Shown: piece by piece, positions 12,376-20,552 of the stretch | Layout: each line of letters begins with the position of its first letter | Position numbering within the stretch: position 1 is the stretch's first letter | IMG/VR virus record: IMGVR_UViG_3300044464_000070 | Location: 1-25,897 of that record | Direction: 5' to 3' (one strand) | Source: a virus | DNA length: 25,897 nt | Translations under genes and position numbers: made by a program | Notes under the pieces: generated by a model | Seen by the model: only the letters and a program-made list of their open reading frames with translations | Databases searched by the model: none | Told to the model about the DNA's origin: nothing

Positions 12376-12589
12376 AAATTCGCGTTTTTTGGCGTCTTTT
12401 ACTGCCTTCAAAGAGGCATTTTTAGCCCTTTTTGGGGTGCATGAAGTGCTCTTTTTAGCTGGATTTTTCGGATTTTTCCGAGGTTTGAGCGGCATTTGGT
12501 CGCTGAATGGCGCACTCATGGTGTGCGGCGCCATCTTGATGTTGATCGCAGTCATATCCATTTTGATCGCGCAACGGAAAGGGATCTGA
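12359..12589 (+). CDS. small two-TM membrane protein
   Basis: 76 residues from GTG 12359, with GGAGGTG (12348-12354) 4 nt upstream. Two hydrophobic segments (about residues 18-40 and 50-70) and a short basic C-terminus (QRKGI). Its start overlaps the end of the DUF115-like gene, and its stop overlaps the portal ATG by one base (TGATG). The region is T-rich. It could be a second holin-like or antiholin protein, or an unrelated membrane protein. Confidence 0.6.
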   Translation: MPTQPKNSRFLASFTAFKEAFLALFGVHEVLFLAGFFGFFRGLSGIWSLNGALMVCGAILMLIAVISILIAQRKGI

Positions 12590-14250
12590 TGGGCTTTTTA
12601 GTGAATGCATTCGACAAACGTTCTGTCACTGTAGTGGGTGACGAGCTTTGGCGTTCCTGGAAGGCTTCGAACGCTTTATCTGGCATCACAGTGACACCGG
12701 ATAAAGCGATGACCTTCTCCGCAGTCTATGCGGCGCACAAGATCCTAGCTGAGTCCACTGCGATGCTGCCGCTGTTTCTGCTGAAACGGTTGAAGCCACG
12801 CGGCAAAGAACAAGCCACTTCGCATTCACTGTATGGTGTGCTGCATGATGTGGCAAATCCGGAGATGGATGCGTACCTGGTGCGCGAAACGATGACCGCT
12901 CACCTGGTGGGTTGGGGTAAAGCCTTTGCCAAAATTGATTACGACATCGATGGGCAAGTCTCCGCATTGTGGCCCATTCATCCTGCGCGCGTCTCTGTGC
13001 TGCGCGATCGCAATAAGCAATTAATTTTCGAAGTCACGCTTCCCGATGGGCAAAAGAAAACCTATCAATGGTTTGAAATTTTATATCTGCGGGCATTATC
13101 TCCCGATGGCATCAATGTCTACACTCCGATCAAGCTCGCGAAAGAGGGGATCGGACTGGCTTTAGCCGCGGAAGGTTTCGGTGCATCGCTATTTGGAAAT
13201 GGCGCCACACCCAATGGCGTATTACAAACCGATAAAGCGTTGAGTGATAAAGCCTACAACCGTCTCAAAGAAGATTGGAGCGGGAATCATCAAGGCATTT
13301 CGAACGCCAATAAGTTCGACATCCTGGAAGAGGGTTTGAAGTGGCAAACCACATCCATACCCAATGATGATGCGCAGTTCCTTCAGACCAGAGTCTTTCA
13401 GGTGGAAGAAGTTGGACGGTGGTATCGCATCCCCAACATGATGTTAAACATGAGCGGGGCAAATTCAACCTATGCCAGCGTGGAAGCCTTTGGTTTGCAA
13501 TTCGTGATCTACACGTTATATCCCTGGCTCGTGCGTTGGGAAAAGGGGATCTCGATGCAGCTGCTGCTCGAACGTGAACGCAAAACATTATTTGCAGAGC
13601 ACGCCATGAGTGCCATTTTGCGCGGCGATACCAACAGCCGTTTTGCTGCATATGGAACGGGCCGTCAGTGGGGCTGGCTGAGCGTGAATGATATCCGCGA
13701 GTTTGAAAACATGAACCCGATCGATGGTGGAGATACCTATCTCTCGCCTTCGAACATGGTCAATGTCAGTGAGCCTAGCAAGATCCAACGGTCCTATCTG
13801 CCAGTGTTGATCGATGCAATTCAACGGGTCTTGAGACGCGAAGCCAACGATGTACGTGCAGCTGTGCAGAAGATCTTGATCAAACGCGGCGCGGAAGAGT
13901 TCACCGATTGGATGGGTGAGTTCTATCGTGAGCACCAGGAATTTATTGTGCGTAATCTGATGCCTGCGGCGCTGACCTATGCAGAGATGGTCGCCAATGG
14001 CATGGATCTTTCAGCAGTCAATATCAAGGTGACAGAGTCTTTACGATTGTTTGCCTTACGGCGTGCCGGGCAAGTGCAGGAACAATTCAAAAATGCACTG
14101 CATGAAGCTGAGCCTGCGCGCGCCATCGAAGGAATTATGGATGGTTGGGATTCGACCTATGTGGAACGAATCGCAAAAATGGAAATCAGCCGCCAAACCT
14201 CCGTGCTGATCGCACCGATAAAGGAGCCAGAATGGATAAATCAGATCTAG
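12589..14250 (+). CDS. phage portal protein (HK97 family)
   Basis: 553 residues from ATG 12589. It has the HK97 portal pattern: an early TPDKAMTFSAVYAAHKILAES segment, then LVGWGKAFAKID, WPIHPARVSV, an LSPDGINVYTPI stretch and QVEEVGRWYRIPNMML. Residues 1-410 form the usual portal; the remaining 140 or so are a helical extension (from YLPVLIDAIQRVLRREA). The portal forms the ring through which DNA enters and leaves the capsid. The start overlaps the preceding stop (TGATG), and the 3' end overlaps the protease start by 19 bp. Following terL, it confirms an HK97-like head module. Confidence 0.92.
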   Translation: MGFLVNAFDKRSVTVVGDELWRSWKASNALSGITVTPDKAMTFSAVYAAHKILAESTAMLPLFLLKRLKPRGKEQATSHSLYGVLHDVANPEMDAYLVRETMTAHLVGWGKAFAKIDYDIDGQVSALWPIHPARVSVLRDRNKQLIFEVTLPDGQKKTYQWFEILYLRALSPDGINVYTPIKLAKEGIGLALAAEGFGASLFGNGATPNGVLQTDKALSDKAYNRLKEDWSGNHQGISNANKFDILEEGLKWQTTSIPNDDAQFLQTRVFQVEEVGRWYRIPNMMLNMSGANSTYASVEAFGLQFVIYTLYPWLVRWEKGISMQLLLERERKTLFAEHAMSAILRGDTNSRFAAYGTGRQWGWLSVNDIREFENMNPIDGGDTYLSPSNMVNVSEPSKIQRSYLPVLIDAIQRVLRREANDVRAAVQKILIKRGAEEFTDWMGEFYREHQEFIVRNLMPAALTYAEMVANGMDLSAVNIKVTESLRLFALRRAGQVQEQFKNALHEAEPARAIEGIMDGWDSTYVERIAKMEISRQTSVLIAPIKEPEWINQI

Positions 14251-14927
14251 AGAATGTTAAGAAAACACAGGACGTGGAGCGTCGCACCTTTCAGGTGAAT
14301 GAACTGCGTGTGTCGAGCAATGGTGAAAAACCAACCATTGAAGGATACGCAGCTGTGTTCAACCAATACAGCCAGGACCTGGGCGGTTTCGTTGAGATCA
14401 TTGATAACGGTTTCTTCGATGATGTGCTCGATGATGACGTGCGCGCGCTGATGAATCACGATCCAAATTACATCCTGGGGCGCACTACGAATAAGACGCT
14501 GGAGATCAAGCAGGATGATAACGGCCTCTTCCAGCGAACCTATCCGCCGGTGACTGAGCCTGAAGCTGTGCAGTGGGCAAAGGATCTGATGGTCTCGATC
14601 AAGCGCGGTGATATCACTCAACAATCTTTTGCATTCAGAGTTAAGCGCACCTGGCGCGGGGACCCAGAAGATGGCGATGAATGGTTTGTTTCTGGTGATC
14701 TGATCGTGCGCCGTTTGAAGAAAGGTGGCTGTGCGGAATTGTTGGATGTTTCGCCGGTGACCTACCCTGCATATCCGCAGACTAACGTGAGCGCCAATAC
14801 ACGCTCGCGATTCGACGAGTTCAAGGAGTCTCTCCAACGGCAGGCGCCGAAAGAGGGCGAGCAAGCACAATGGCAGGAGCCACTCGATAGCTTGCAACGC
14901 CGACTCGAACTCACCACTAAAGATTAA
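14232..14927 (+). CDS. HK97-family prohead protease
   Basis: 231 residues from ATG 14232, with AAGGAG 5-10 nt upstream. The U35-type serine protease pattern is present: EGYAAVFNQYS near the N-terminus, His 76 in MNHDPNYILGR, Ser 132 in QQSFAFRV and Asp 172 in LLDVSPVTYPAY. It should cleave the capsid protein's N-terminal scaffold domain during maturation. Its start overlaps the portal gene by 19 bp, and it lies 21 bp before the capsid gene. The C-terminal 45 residues are charged and helical. Confidence 0.92.
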   Translation: MDKSDLENVKKTQDVERRTFQVNELRVSSNGEKPTIEGYAAVFNQYSQDLGGFVEIIDNGFFDDVLDDDVRALMNHDPNYILGRTTNKTLEIKQDDNGLFQRTYPPVTEPEAVQWAKDLMVSIKRGDITQQSFAFRVKRTWRGDPEDGDEWFVSGDLIVRRLKKGGCAELLDVSPVTYPAYPQTNVSANTRSRFDEFKESLQRQAPKEGEQAQWQEPLDSLQRRLELTTKD

Positions 14928-14948
14928 TTTCAAAAGGAGAATTGTTCC

Positions 14949-16271
14949 ATGAAAAACGCACGTGAATTACGTGATAAACGCGCAGGGTTGAAGGTGGAAG
15001 CCCAGACTCTGCTCGATGTGGCGTCCAATGAAAAACGCGATCTCGCCAAAGAAGAGCGCGAAAAGTTTGATGGCATTACCGCGAAAATCGACTCACTGGC
15101 AGATGATATCCGCCAGGCTGAAAAGATGGACACACTCAACGCTGAGCCTCAGCAACGCCAGGACATGAACCCGGTCGCTGAGATCGGCATGAGTGACAAG
15201 GAAATCAAGAAGTATTCTGTGGTCCGCGCGATCAATGCCGCGGTGGGAACCTTGCAGGGCAACCCCAGAGCTTGGAACAATGCGGCGCTTGAACGCGAAG
15301 CCAGTGAAGCGGTTGCCAAACGTTTTGGACGTGAGCCACGCAGCTTCTTCATCCCGCATGATGTGGTGGTCGGTGTGCAGAAGCGCGATCTGACCGTAGG
15401 CACGCCCAGCGCAGGCGGATATCTGGTGCAGACTCAATATCTGCCCATGATCGAATTGCTACGCAAGCGCCTGGTATTGTCCCGCGCCGGTGTGCGCATG
15501 TTGACCGGCCTGGTTGGTGATGTCGCGATCCCCAAACATACTGCATCTGGCACTGGTTATTGGCTGGCTGAAAGCGGCGCTCCCACCGAATCCCAGCAAA
15601 CTCTGGGACAAGTGGCGCTTACGCCACACACCTTTGGCGCCTATTCCGATATCTCACACAAACTCCTGATCCAATCCAGCATTGATGTTGAGAACTTCGT
15701 CCGGGATGACCTGGCGCAGGTGATCGCACTCGGCATTGATTATGCCGGTTTGCATGGCGATGACAGCACTGATGTCAACCAACCAGATGGCGTTGCCAGC
15801 ACCAGCGGCATCGGTTCGGTGGTTGGTGGTACGAATGGCGCTGCCCCGGATTGGTCAGATGTGGTTGATCTGGAAAAAGAAGTTGCGGTTGATGATGCTG
15901 AAGCTGACAGCATGGCTTACATCACCAATGCAGCTGTGCGCGGGAAGTTCAAGAAAACCTTCCGCAATGCCACCTATGGTGAAAACCCGATCTGGGAAAG
16001 TGACAGCACTTTGAACGGTCACACCGCATTGGTTTCCAACCAGGTGAGCTCAGGTCTGACCAAGGGGTCTGCCAGCACATGCTCCGCGATCTTCTACGGC
16101 AATTGGGATGACCTCGTCATGGGCATGTGGGGCGAAGGCGTTGATATCCTGGTCGATCCGTTCTCTCTTAGCACACAACGCGCGATCCGGGTTGTGGCAT
16201 TCCAGGACGTGGATTTTGCGGTACGGCATGCGCAATCCTTTGCAGCGATGCTGGATGCGCTAACGAGCTAA
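14949..16271 (+). CDS. major capsid protein (HK97 fold)
   Basis: 440 residues. Residues 1-65 are a charged coiled coil (delta/scaffold domain), to be removed by the upstream protease. The mature part has the HK97 pattern: GGYLVQTQYLPMIELL, RAGVRML, VAIPKHTASGTGYWLAESGAPTES, and the SHKLLIQSSIDVENFVRDDLA long helix, ending with DVDFAVRHAQSFAAM. AAGGAG (14933-14938) precedes the ATG. It is followed by a strong stem-loop (16297-16326). The expected capsid is T=7 or similar, but this cannot be deduced from the sequence. Confidence 0.94.
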   Translation: MKNARELRDKRAGLKVEAQTLLDVASNEKRDLAKEEREKFDGITAKIDSLADDIRQAEKMDTLNAEPQQRQDMNPVAEIGMSDKEIKKYSVVRAINAAVGTLQGNPRAWNNAALEREASEAVAKRFGREPRSFFIPHDVVVGVQKRDLTVGTPSAGGYLVQTQYLPMIELLRKRLVLSRAGVRMLTGLVGDVAIPKHTASGTGYWLAESGAPTESQQTLGQVALTPHTFGAYSDISHKLLIQSSIDVENFVRDDLAQVIALGIDYAGLHGDDSTDVNQPDGVASTSGIGSVVGGTNGAAPDWSDVVDLEKEVAVDDAEADSMAYITNAAVRGKFKKTFRNATYGENPIWESDSTLNGHTALVSNQVSSGLTKGSASTCSAIFYGNWDDLVMGMWGEGVDILVDPFSLSTQRAIRVVAFQDVDFAVRHAQSFAAMLDALTS

Positions 16272-16296
16272 GCTCGTGTTGACTGTAAAAAATTCT

Positions 16297-16326
16297 GATG
16301 TGCTGGTGCGCAATCACCAGCACATC
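16297..16326 (+). other. perfect 12-bp stem-loop behind the capsid gene
   Basis: GATGTGCTGGTG/CACCAGCACATC (16297-16308 with 16315-16326), loop CGCAAT. No T-run follows, so it is not a classical terminator; the ribosome site CAGGAG (16327-16332) begins immediately after it. It may protect the 3' end of capsid mRNA or tune translation of the 16342 gene. Confidence 0.7.
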
Positions 16327-16341
16327 CAGGAGAATACTCTG

Positions 16342-16653
16342 ATGAAAATAAAAATAATCCGACCCACCATCTTCCGCAAGCAGCAAGTGATGCCCAGCGA
16401 TGAACCAATCGAGGTGACCAAGGTGGAGGCAGTTGAGATAATTGGCGCGGGCAAAGCCGTGGCGGTGAAGGAAGCGGCAGCCGAGACCACTGACCAGTCA
16501 ATTGAAGAGATTGAAACAACCGACACGCCCGCCGTCAATACCGAGTCCTTTGCGCCGGTGGTGATGAAAGCGACAGAGATCACTAAAGCCGACGCGAAGA
16601 GAGCAGCCAAGAAGGCTGAAGCCGACGCGAAGAAAGAGAGCAAACAATCATGA
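16342..16653 (+). CDS. small acidic/basic head-region protein
   Basis: 103 residues from ATG 16342, supported by CAGGAG 9 nt upstream; a longer frame from GTG 16276 would run through the stem-loop and is rejected. Residues 1-45 look folded (IRPTIFRKQQVMPSDEPIEV, then IIGAGKAVAV) and resemble the short proteins commonly found after the capsid gene. The rest is a low-complexity Ala/Glu/Thr tract ending in a Lys-rich helix (KRAAKKAEADAKKESKQS). It overlaps the next gene by 4 bp (ATGA). Function is unknown; it may be a capsid accessory protein. Confidence 0.65.
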   Translation: MKIKIIRPTIFRKQQVMPSDEPIEVTKVEAVEIIGAGKAVAVKEAAAETTDQSIEEIETTDTPAVNTESFAPVVMKATEITKADAKRAAKKAEADAKKESKQS

Positions 16654-17087
16654 ACATCCGCAGTTTTGTCACGGATACGAAAATTGACCTGCTGCTTAGT
16701 GATCCCGATGGCGACAACGAGACGCTGTACGGCGCAGGTGTGGACATGGCCGGCTATGAAGGCGTGATCTTTGTTGCCACCTGCCGACGCGGTGAAGCGG
16801 GCACACTCACCTTGAAGGTGCAGCAGGACACGGATGTGGCTTTTGGCACGGCCGCCGACTTATTGGGCACCGCCAAAACCCTGGTGATTGCGACAGGCAC
16901 GGATGCCAAGGCGATTGTCGAAGTTGTACATCCAGGGAAGCGCTATCTACGCCCAGCACTGGTGATCCCCAACCTGGGCACCGCTCGAGCGGTCTCAATC
17001 ATCGCCATCCGTTATGGTGCCAAGTATCTTCCGGAAACAAATGCCGATGCAGAGCTGCACGTTAACCCCGCGGAAGGCACAGCGTAA
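16650..17087 (+). CDS. putative head decoration/head-tail protein
   Basis: 145 residues, beta-rich, with DLLLSDPDGD near the N-terminus and repeated strands (GTLTLKVQQ, KRYLRPALVIPN, ISIIAIRYGAKYLP-like pattern). It is preceded by the 16342 gene with ATGA overlap and followed directly by the GTG of the connector gene. A stabilising capsid decoration protein is plausible from position and size, but the family is not firmly recognised. Confidence 0.55.
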   Translation: MNIRSFVTDTKIDLLLSDPDGDNETLYGAGVDMAGYEGVIFVATCRRGEAGTLTLKVQQDTDVAFGTAADLLGTAKTLVIATGTDAKAIVEVVHPGKRYLRPALVIPNLGTARAVSIIAIRYGAKYLPETNADAELHVNPAEGTA

Positions 17088-18122
17088 GTGACCATTTCAT
17101 ACGCTCAATTCTTTTGTACCGTTGCGGACCTGGTGTCTGATAAACAGGCACCAGGTCTCGATGAGACACGCATGTTTCAGGCGATCCGCGATGCATCTGA
17201 TTTTGTGCAGAAGCATATAGGCTGGTTCATTCCTGTGACGTTGACGCGTTCATTTCAAGGTAATGGCTCAGGGCGTTTGGCGCTGCCAGCCATGCTGCTG
17301 GGAATTACATCCATCACCAATGATGGCGTGACACTGGCAACCACTGATTATGTGCTCAAGCCTGATGATGGATATTGGGCAAGCGGTCCATTTGGCGAGT
17401 TGCATGTTGACGAAGATTCCAACTTGCTCTCGGCATGGAGCGAAGATAAAAATGGTGTGGCGATCAGTGGTCGTTGGGGAATGTTCGAGCGGAGTGGCAT
17501 TTCTGGTGCAACAGTGCAGGATACAACTCAGCAGAGCGATAGTCAACGCACGTTGAAGGTTTCAGATGGTGGAAAAGTTTCGCCAGGCATGGTGTTATTG
17601 ATCGGATCAGAGCAGGAAGCAGTGACTGGTTGGGAAGCTCCTACTGAAGCAGTAACTGTACTGAATGGCGCGATCACTGCTGCTGACGAAATCATCACGG
17701 TAGACAATGGCGCCCTGGTGCACAGTGGTGAGATCCTGCGCGTGGATTTCGAGCAGATGAAGATCAAGGATATTCGCAGCAATCAGTGTTCGGTGATCCG
17801 CAGTTGGAATGGCACCGGCAAAGTGGCGCATGCGGATGATAAAGCTGTGGATGTCTATCGGACCGTCACGGTGGATCGTGGTGTGAATGGCACGACTGCG
17901 GCAGTGCATGCCAATGGTGTTGCCATCTCACGCTATTTTGTGCCGGATGATATTTTATATCTCACCAAAGAGATCGCGACGTTGAGCGCGAATAAGGCAC
18001 AAGGTGGATACCAGGGACGCACGGGCAATGATCAAACCGGTGTCGTGTTCTATAACGATGCCTTCCCACAATTTGACATCCAGAAGATCAAAGAAAATTA
18101 TTACATCCCGAGGCTTAGTTAA
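17088..18122 (+). CDS. head-tail connector (gp6-like), enlarged
   Basis: 344 residues, starting at GTG 17088 directly after the preceding stop. The N-terminus (QAPGLDETRMFQAIRDASDFV then GWFIPVT) resembles the helical start of gp6-like head-tail connectors, followed by beta-rich segments (LPAMLLGITSITNDG). It is about three times the length of a minimal connector, with additional beta domains at residues 150-320 including two VDRGVNGTTAAVH-like stretches. It ends at TAA, with the next ATG immediately after. The connector identity rests on position and the N-terminal pattern. Confidence 0.6.
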   Translation: MTISYAQFFCTVADLVSDKQAPGLDETRMFQAIRDASDFVQKHIGWFIPVTLTRSFQGNGSGRLALPAMLLGITSITNDGVTLATTDYVLKPDDGYWASGPFGELHVDEDSNLLSAWSEDKNGVAISGRWGMFERSGISGATVQDTTQQSDSQRTLKVSDGGKVSPGMVLLIGSEQEAVTGWEAPTEAVTVLNGAITAADEIITVDNGALVHSGEILRVDFEQMKIKDIRSNQCSVIRSWNGTGKVAHADDKAVDVYRTVTVDRGVNGTTAAVHANGVAISRYFVPDDILYLTKEIATLSANKAQGGYQGRTGNDQTGVVFYNDAFPQFDIQKIKENYYIPRLS

Positions 18123-18665
18123 ATGATCAAGGTTGGAATTCTCGCCCCAGATCTAGAGCGCCAGATGGAGCTATTGAAGGCGTACCCGGAGATCGTTGAA
18201 AAGCATTTCGGACCTACGCTGAAGCGGGATGTGAAGACTCTGGCTGAGCGCATTCGTCCCACGATCCCGGTATTGAGCGGCAAGGCACAACGGACATTTG
18301 CATCAAAGGTCACCGGCAAGGGTATCAACCTCACGGGCACGGTAGGTTGGTACAAGAAAAATTCGCCCTGGTATATCAACATCGTGGAGCATGGCGCCAA
18401 GCCGCATCCTTTGAATAAAGGCGTGTCGATCCGCAACAGCAATAAGCGCACCGCATTATTCAATGCACACATCAGCAATCCGAATCGCGTCCGGGTGGGC
18501 GGCGTGCCCGTGAAGATCGGCGATCGCTGGGTGACGATGGAAGCCCACCCAGGCTTCAGCAAACGCGGCTTTATGGCGGCTGGTTATGCAGCGATGGGTG
18601 GCTTAATCAACGCAGACATGGCGCAAGCCAGTGAAGGTGTCGTAAAGGAGCTGGCGATCAAATGA
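18123..18665 (+). CDS. HK97 gp10-like head-tail/tail completion protein
   Basis: 180 residues. Helical N-terminus, then the conserved pattern TIPVLSGKAQRTFASKV, a VGWYKKNSPWYINIVEHGAKPHPL core, and AHPGFSKRGFMAAGYAAM near the C-terminus. These are typical of the HK97 gp10 family (virion neck/tail completion). The family is usually 120-150 residues, so this is slightly long. It starts right after the connector stop. An 11-bp inverted repeat begins at the last base of its stop codon. Confidence 0.8.
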   Translation: MIKVGILAPDLERQMELLKAYPEIVEKHFGPTLKRDVKTLAERIRPTIPVLSGKAQRTFASKVTGKGINLTGTVGWYKKNSPWYINIVEHGAKPHPLNKGVSIRNSNKRTALFNAHISNPNRVRVGGVPVKIGDRWVTMEAHPGFSKRGFMAAGYAAMGGLINADMAQASEGVVKELAIK

Positions 18666-18707
18666 TCCCGTTCGCTGCATTTATTTCTTTCGGAGGGCGA
18701 ACGGGAT
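18665..18707 (+). promoter_or_regulatory. hairpin enclosing the ribosome site of the 18706 gene
   Basis: ATCCCGTTCGC (18665-18675) and GCGAACGGGAT (18697-18707) form a perfect 11-bp stem with a 21-nt loop. The loop contains the Shine-Dalgarno CGGAGG (18691-18696), and the start ATG (18706-18708) overlaps the end of the stem. The start is therefore partly sequestered, suggesting translational coupling or control of tail terminator levels. Confidence 0.65.
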
Positions 18708-19188
18708 GACTCTTGCGATGACGTGGCTCGATGAACTGGCGAAGATCTGGGAATTCGGCGATGGAAATTTTGGGACCGTGAAATCTTTTCGTCTGATCGA
18801 GAAAGCGGAATTTCCAGCGTCCATTGACCCATCAGATCTGGATCGATCTCCGATCGCGCTGACGGTGCCAGCCTCGATGAAACCTGAGTATTCATCAGGC
18901 GGACCTTTGATCGTTTATTGGACCGGCGTGACTGAATTCCATGTGGCGCCCGATATTGATTTTGGACGCATCCCAGCGCTGATGCCCTGGTACGGAATGA
19001 TCCTGAATGCAGCCACGAGTCATATGAAATTGAACGGCACTGTGGAATTATTCTTGCTGGCAGACAGCGAGAATGCCATTGAAGGACCGATGGGTCTGAA
19101 ATATGGCAACGAAGCGGAGCATTGGGGCTTCACCGTGCAATGGCAGGTGAAGCAACGGATCGAAGGCATGATCACGGTGAACGCTTAG
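18706..19188 (+). CDS. putative tail terminator/minor tail protein
   Basis: 160 residues with no hydrophobic segments. GGAGG (18692-18696) lies 9 nt before ATG 18706; ATG 18718 is a second possible start. Beta-rich (PLIVYWTGVTEFHVAPDIDF, NGTVELFLLADSE). It lies between the gp10-like gene and the tail tube gene, where siphoviruses carry the tail terminator (gpU-like). This identity is by position and length; I see no decisive motif. Its stop is followed by a heptamer array. Confidence 0.55.
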   Translation: MTLAMTWLDELAKIWEFGDGNFGTVKSFRLIEKAEFPASIDPSDLDRSPIALTVPASMKPEYSSGGPLIVYWTGVTEFHVAPDIDFGRIPALMPWYGMILNAATSHMKLNGTVELFLLADSENAIEGPMGLKYGNEAEHWGFTVQWQVKQRIEGMITVNA

Positions 19189-19193
19189 AAACG

Positions 19194-19228
19194 AGCTATT
19201 AGCTATTGGCTTTTAGCGGTTAGCAATT
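19194..19228. repeat. AGCNNTT heptamer array
   Basis: Five tandem units: AGCTATT, AGCTATT, GGCTTTT, AGCGGTT, AGCAATT. It fills the gap between the tail terminator gene and the small 19246 gene. Confidence 0.75.
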
Positions 19229-19245
19229 ATGGAAAGAGGTGATGT

Positions 19246-19464
19246 ATGCAATACAAATATGTTGGTGATGGCGCAGGCGTTCCGGGTCTGCCGCATGAAA
19301 TTTCGGATGAAGAAGCGCAGGCGCAGGGATTTGGTGAATTACTGAAGGCTGCGATCGCGAATGGTAGCTATGTTGCTGCGGACCCCACCCCCGACCCCTC
19401 CCCAAATTCAAAAAGCGAATTTGGAGAGGGGAGTAAAAAAAAAGTAAGGAGTAACAATGGGTAA
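19246..19464 (+). CDS. small protein with a repeat-derived C-terminus
   Basis: 72 residues. GAGGTG lies 5-10 nt before ATG 19246. Residues 1-45 look like a normal small protein (YVGDGAGVPGLPHEISDEEA), a type often placed before the tail tube gene. From about residue 46 (DPTPDPSPNSKSEFGEGS) the coding sequence is a GC-rich palindromic repeat element (19381-19433), which recurs outside genes at 20491. The C-terminal 25 or so residues are therefore probably an insertion-derived tail. It overlaps the tail tube gene start by 8 bp. Confidence 0.6.
   Translation: MQYKYVGDGAGVPGLPHEISDEEAQAQGFGELLKAAIANGSYVAADPTPDPSPNSKSEFGEGSKKKVRSNNG
19381..19433. repeat. GC-rich palindromic repeat element, copy 1
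   Basis: A run of CCCCACCCCC leads into CCAAATTC/GAATTTGG (19402-19409 with 19417-19424), extended by CCCCTCC/AGAGGGG to a 15-bp stem with one mismatch. Copy 2 is at 20491-20540. This copy is translated as the C-terminus of the 19246 gene. Confidence 0.75.
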
Positions 19465-20470
19465 TCGATTTTTTTCCAAGGTGCAGTATGGCAAAGAGTC
19501 CACGCGTGGCACGGCGGTGGCTGCCACTAAGATATTGTTAGGCAAAGTGCCCGCGATCAACAGCGATCGCAAGCCGGTGATCCCCGATGAAGATATTGGC
19601 ATTCGCGCGCGTGGCGTGCGCTCGGTGATCCATCAATATCTGTATAGCAACACCCTCAGCACGGAGCATGGTTATTTCCAACAACTGCCGTGGCTCTTTG
19701 GATGCGGATTGAAGGGTGGTGTGACACCTGGCGAAGTGACTGCCGGGCAGGGTGATATGTTGTGGACCCAGACACCCAGCCTGGTTGCGGGAGTCTTGAA
19801 TGAACCAGATTCGTCCACGATCGAATTAGGTGACGATACCCAGGCGTTCGAGGCAGAGTATGCCATGTTCGAGCGCATCCGCATCAGCGGGCAGGTGGCA
19901 CAAGGTATGGACGCTGCCCCTGTGAATATCGAAGCGGATTTCTTCAGCCGCCAGCTGACGCCCACTACTTTCACCGGCGCGTTATCGCTGCCAGTGGCTG
20001 AGCCAATGAATGCCAAATTGGCGCGGCTCTATGTGGACAGCGCCTGGTCTGGAATCGGCGGGACCGAACTTGCCAACGTGCTGCGTAGTTTTGACATCGA
20101 GATCATCACTGGTGTGCATCCGAAGTTCAGCGGCTCGGGTGATAAATATTTCAATGCCCACGGCGAGGGTTTGATCACCGTGACCGCGCAATTCACGATC
20201 GAGGGACTCAGCGCTGCCAATGCGTTGTTCAATGCGCAGCAGGCTGCCACTTTTCAGGCAGTACGTCTGGAGATCGATGGTGGCGTCATTGGTACCGGAA
20301 CACCGCACAGCCTAAAGCTGGATATCGGCGGTGTGTGGGAATCGGTCAGCCCGTTGGGTGGTGAAGACCGTTCGGATAATTTGCACACTGCCACATTGGT
20401 GGATCAATACGATTCGACCGGCGCGAAGTTATTGCAGGTGGCGACGGTGACGAATGTTTCAAGCTATTAG
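19457..20470 (+). CDS. major tail (tube) protein
   Basis: 337 residues. The start MGNRFFSKVQYGKESTRGTA is typical of long-tail tube proteins, which read 'x-KVxYGKE-S-x-GT-A' at the N-terminus. It continues with an alternation of beta-strands, VPAINSDRKPVIPDEDIG, TIEGLSAANALFNAQQ, and a C-terminal VSPLGGEDRSDN. AAGGAG (19444-19449) precedes the ATG. It precedes the tail chaperone and tape measure genes as in all siphoviruses. Its stop TAG (20468-20470) is formed by the heptamer array that follows. Confidence 0.8.
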   Translation: MGNRFFSKVQYGKESTRGTAVAATKILLGKVPAINSDRKPVIPDEDIGIRARGVRSVIHQYLYSNTLSTEHGYFQQLPWLFGCGLKGGVTPGEVTAGQGDMLWTQTPSLVAGVLNEPDSSTIELGDDTQAFEAEYAMFERIRISGQVAQGMDAAPVNIEADFFSRQLTPTTFTGALSLPVAEPMNAKLARLYVDSAWSGIGGTELANVLRSFDIEIITGVHPKFSGSGDKYFNAHGEGLITVTAQFTIEGLSAANALFNAQQAATFQAVRLEIDGGVIGTGTPHSLKLDIGGVWESVSPLGGEDRSDNLHTATLVDQYDSTGAKLLQVATVTNVSSY

Positions 20471-20496
20471 CAGTTAGCTATTAGCGTTTAGCGACC
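20462..20496. repeat. AGCNNTT heptamer array
   Basis: AGCTATT, AGCAGTT, AGCTATT, AGCGTTT, AGCGACC. The first unit encodes the last codons and stop of the tail tube gene; the last runs straight into palindromic repeat copy 2. Confidence 0.75.
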
Positions 20497-20540
20497 CCAC
20501 CCCTGCCCTCCCCAAATTCAACGTGCGAATTTGGAGAGGG
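20491..20540. repeat. GC-rich palindromic repeat element, copy 2
   Basis: Same build as copy 1: a CCCCACCCCT run, then CCCTCCCCAAATTC/GAATTTGGAGAGGG with a short variable loop. It lies in the gap between tail tube and tail chaperone genes. The two copies differ mainly in the loop and a few bases of the C-run. Confidence 0.75.
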
Positions 20541-20552
20541 AGAAAGAGAAGT

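Noticed and set aside
14247-14933. 228-aa - strand ORF over the protease gene
   Set aside because: It is the reverse shadow of a clear protease gene and has no recognisable domain.
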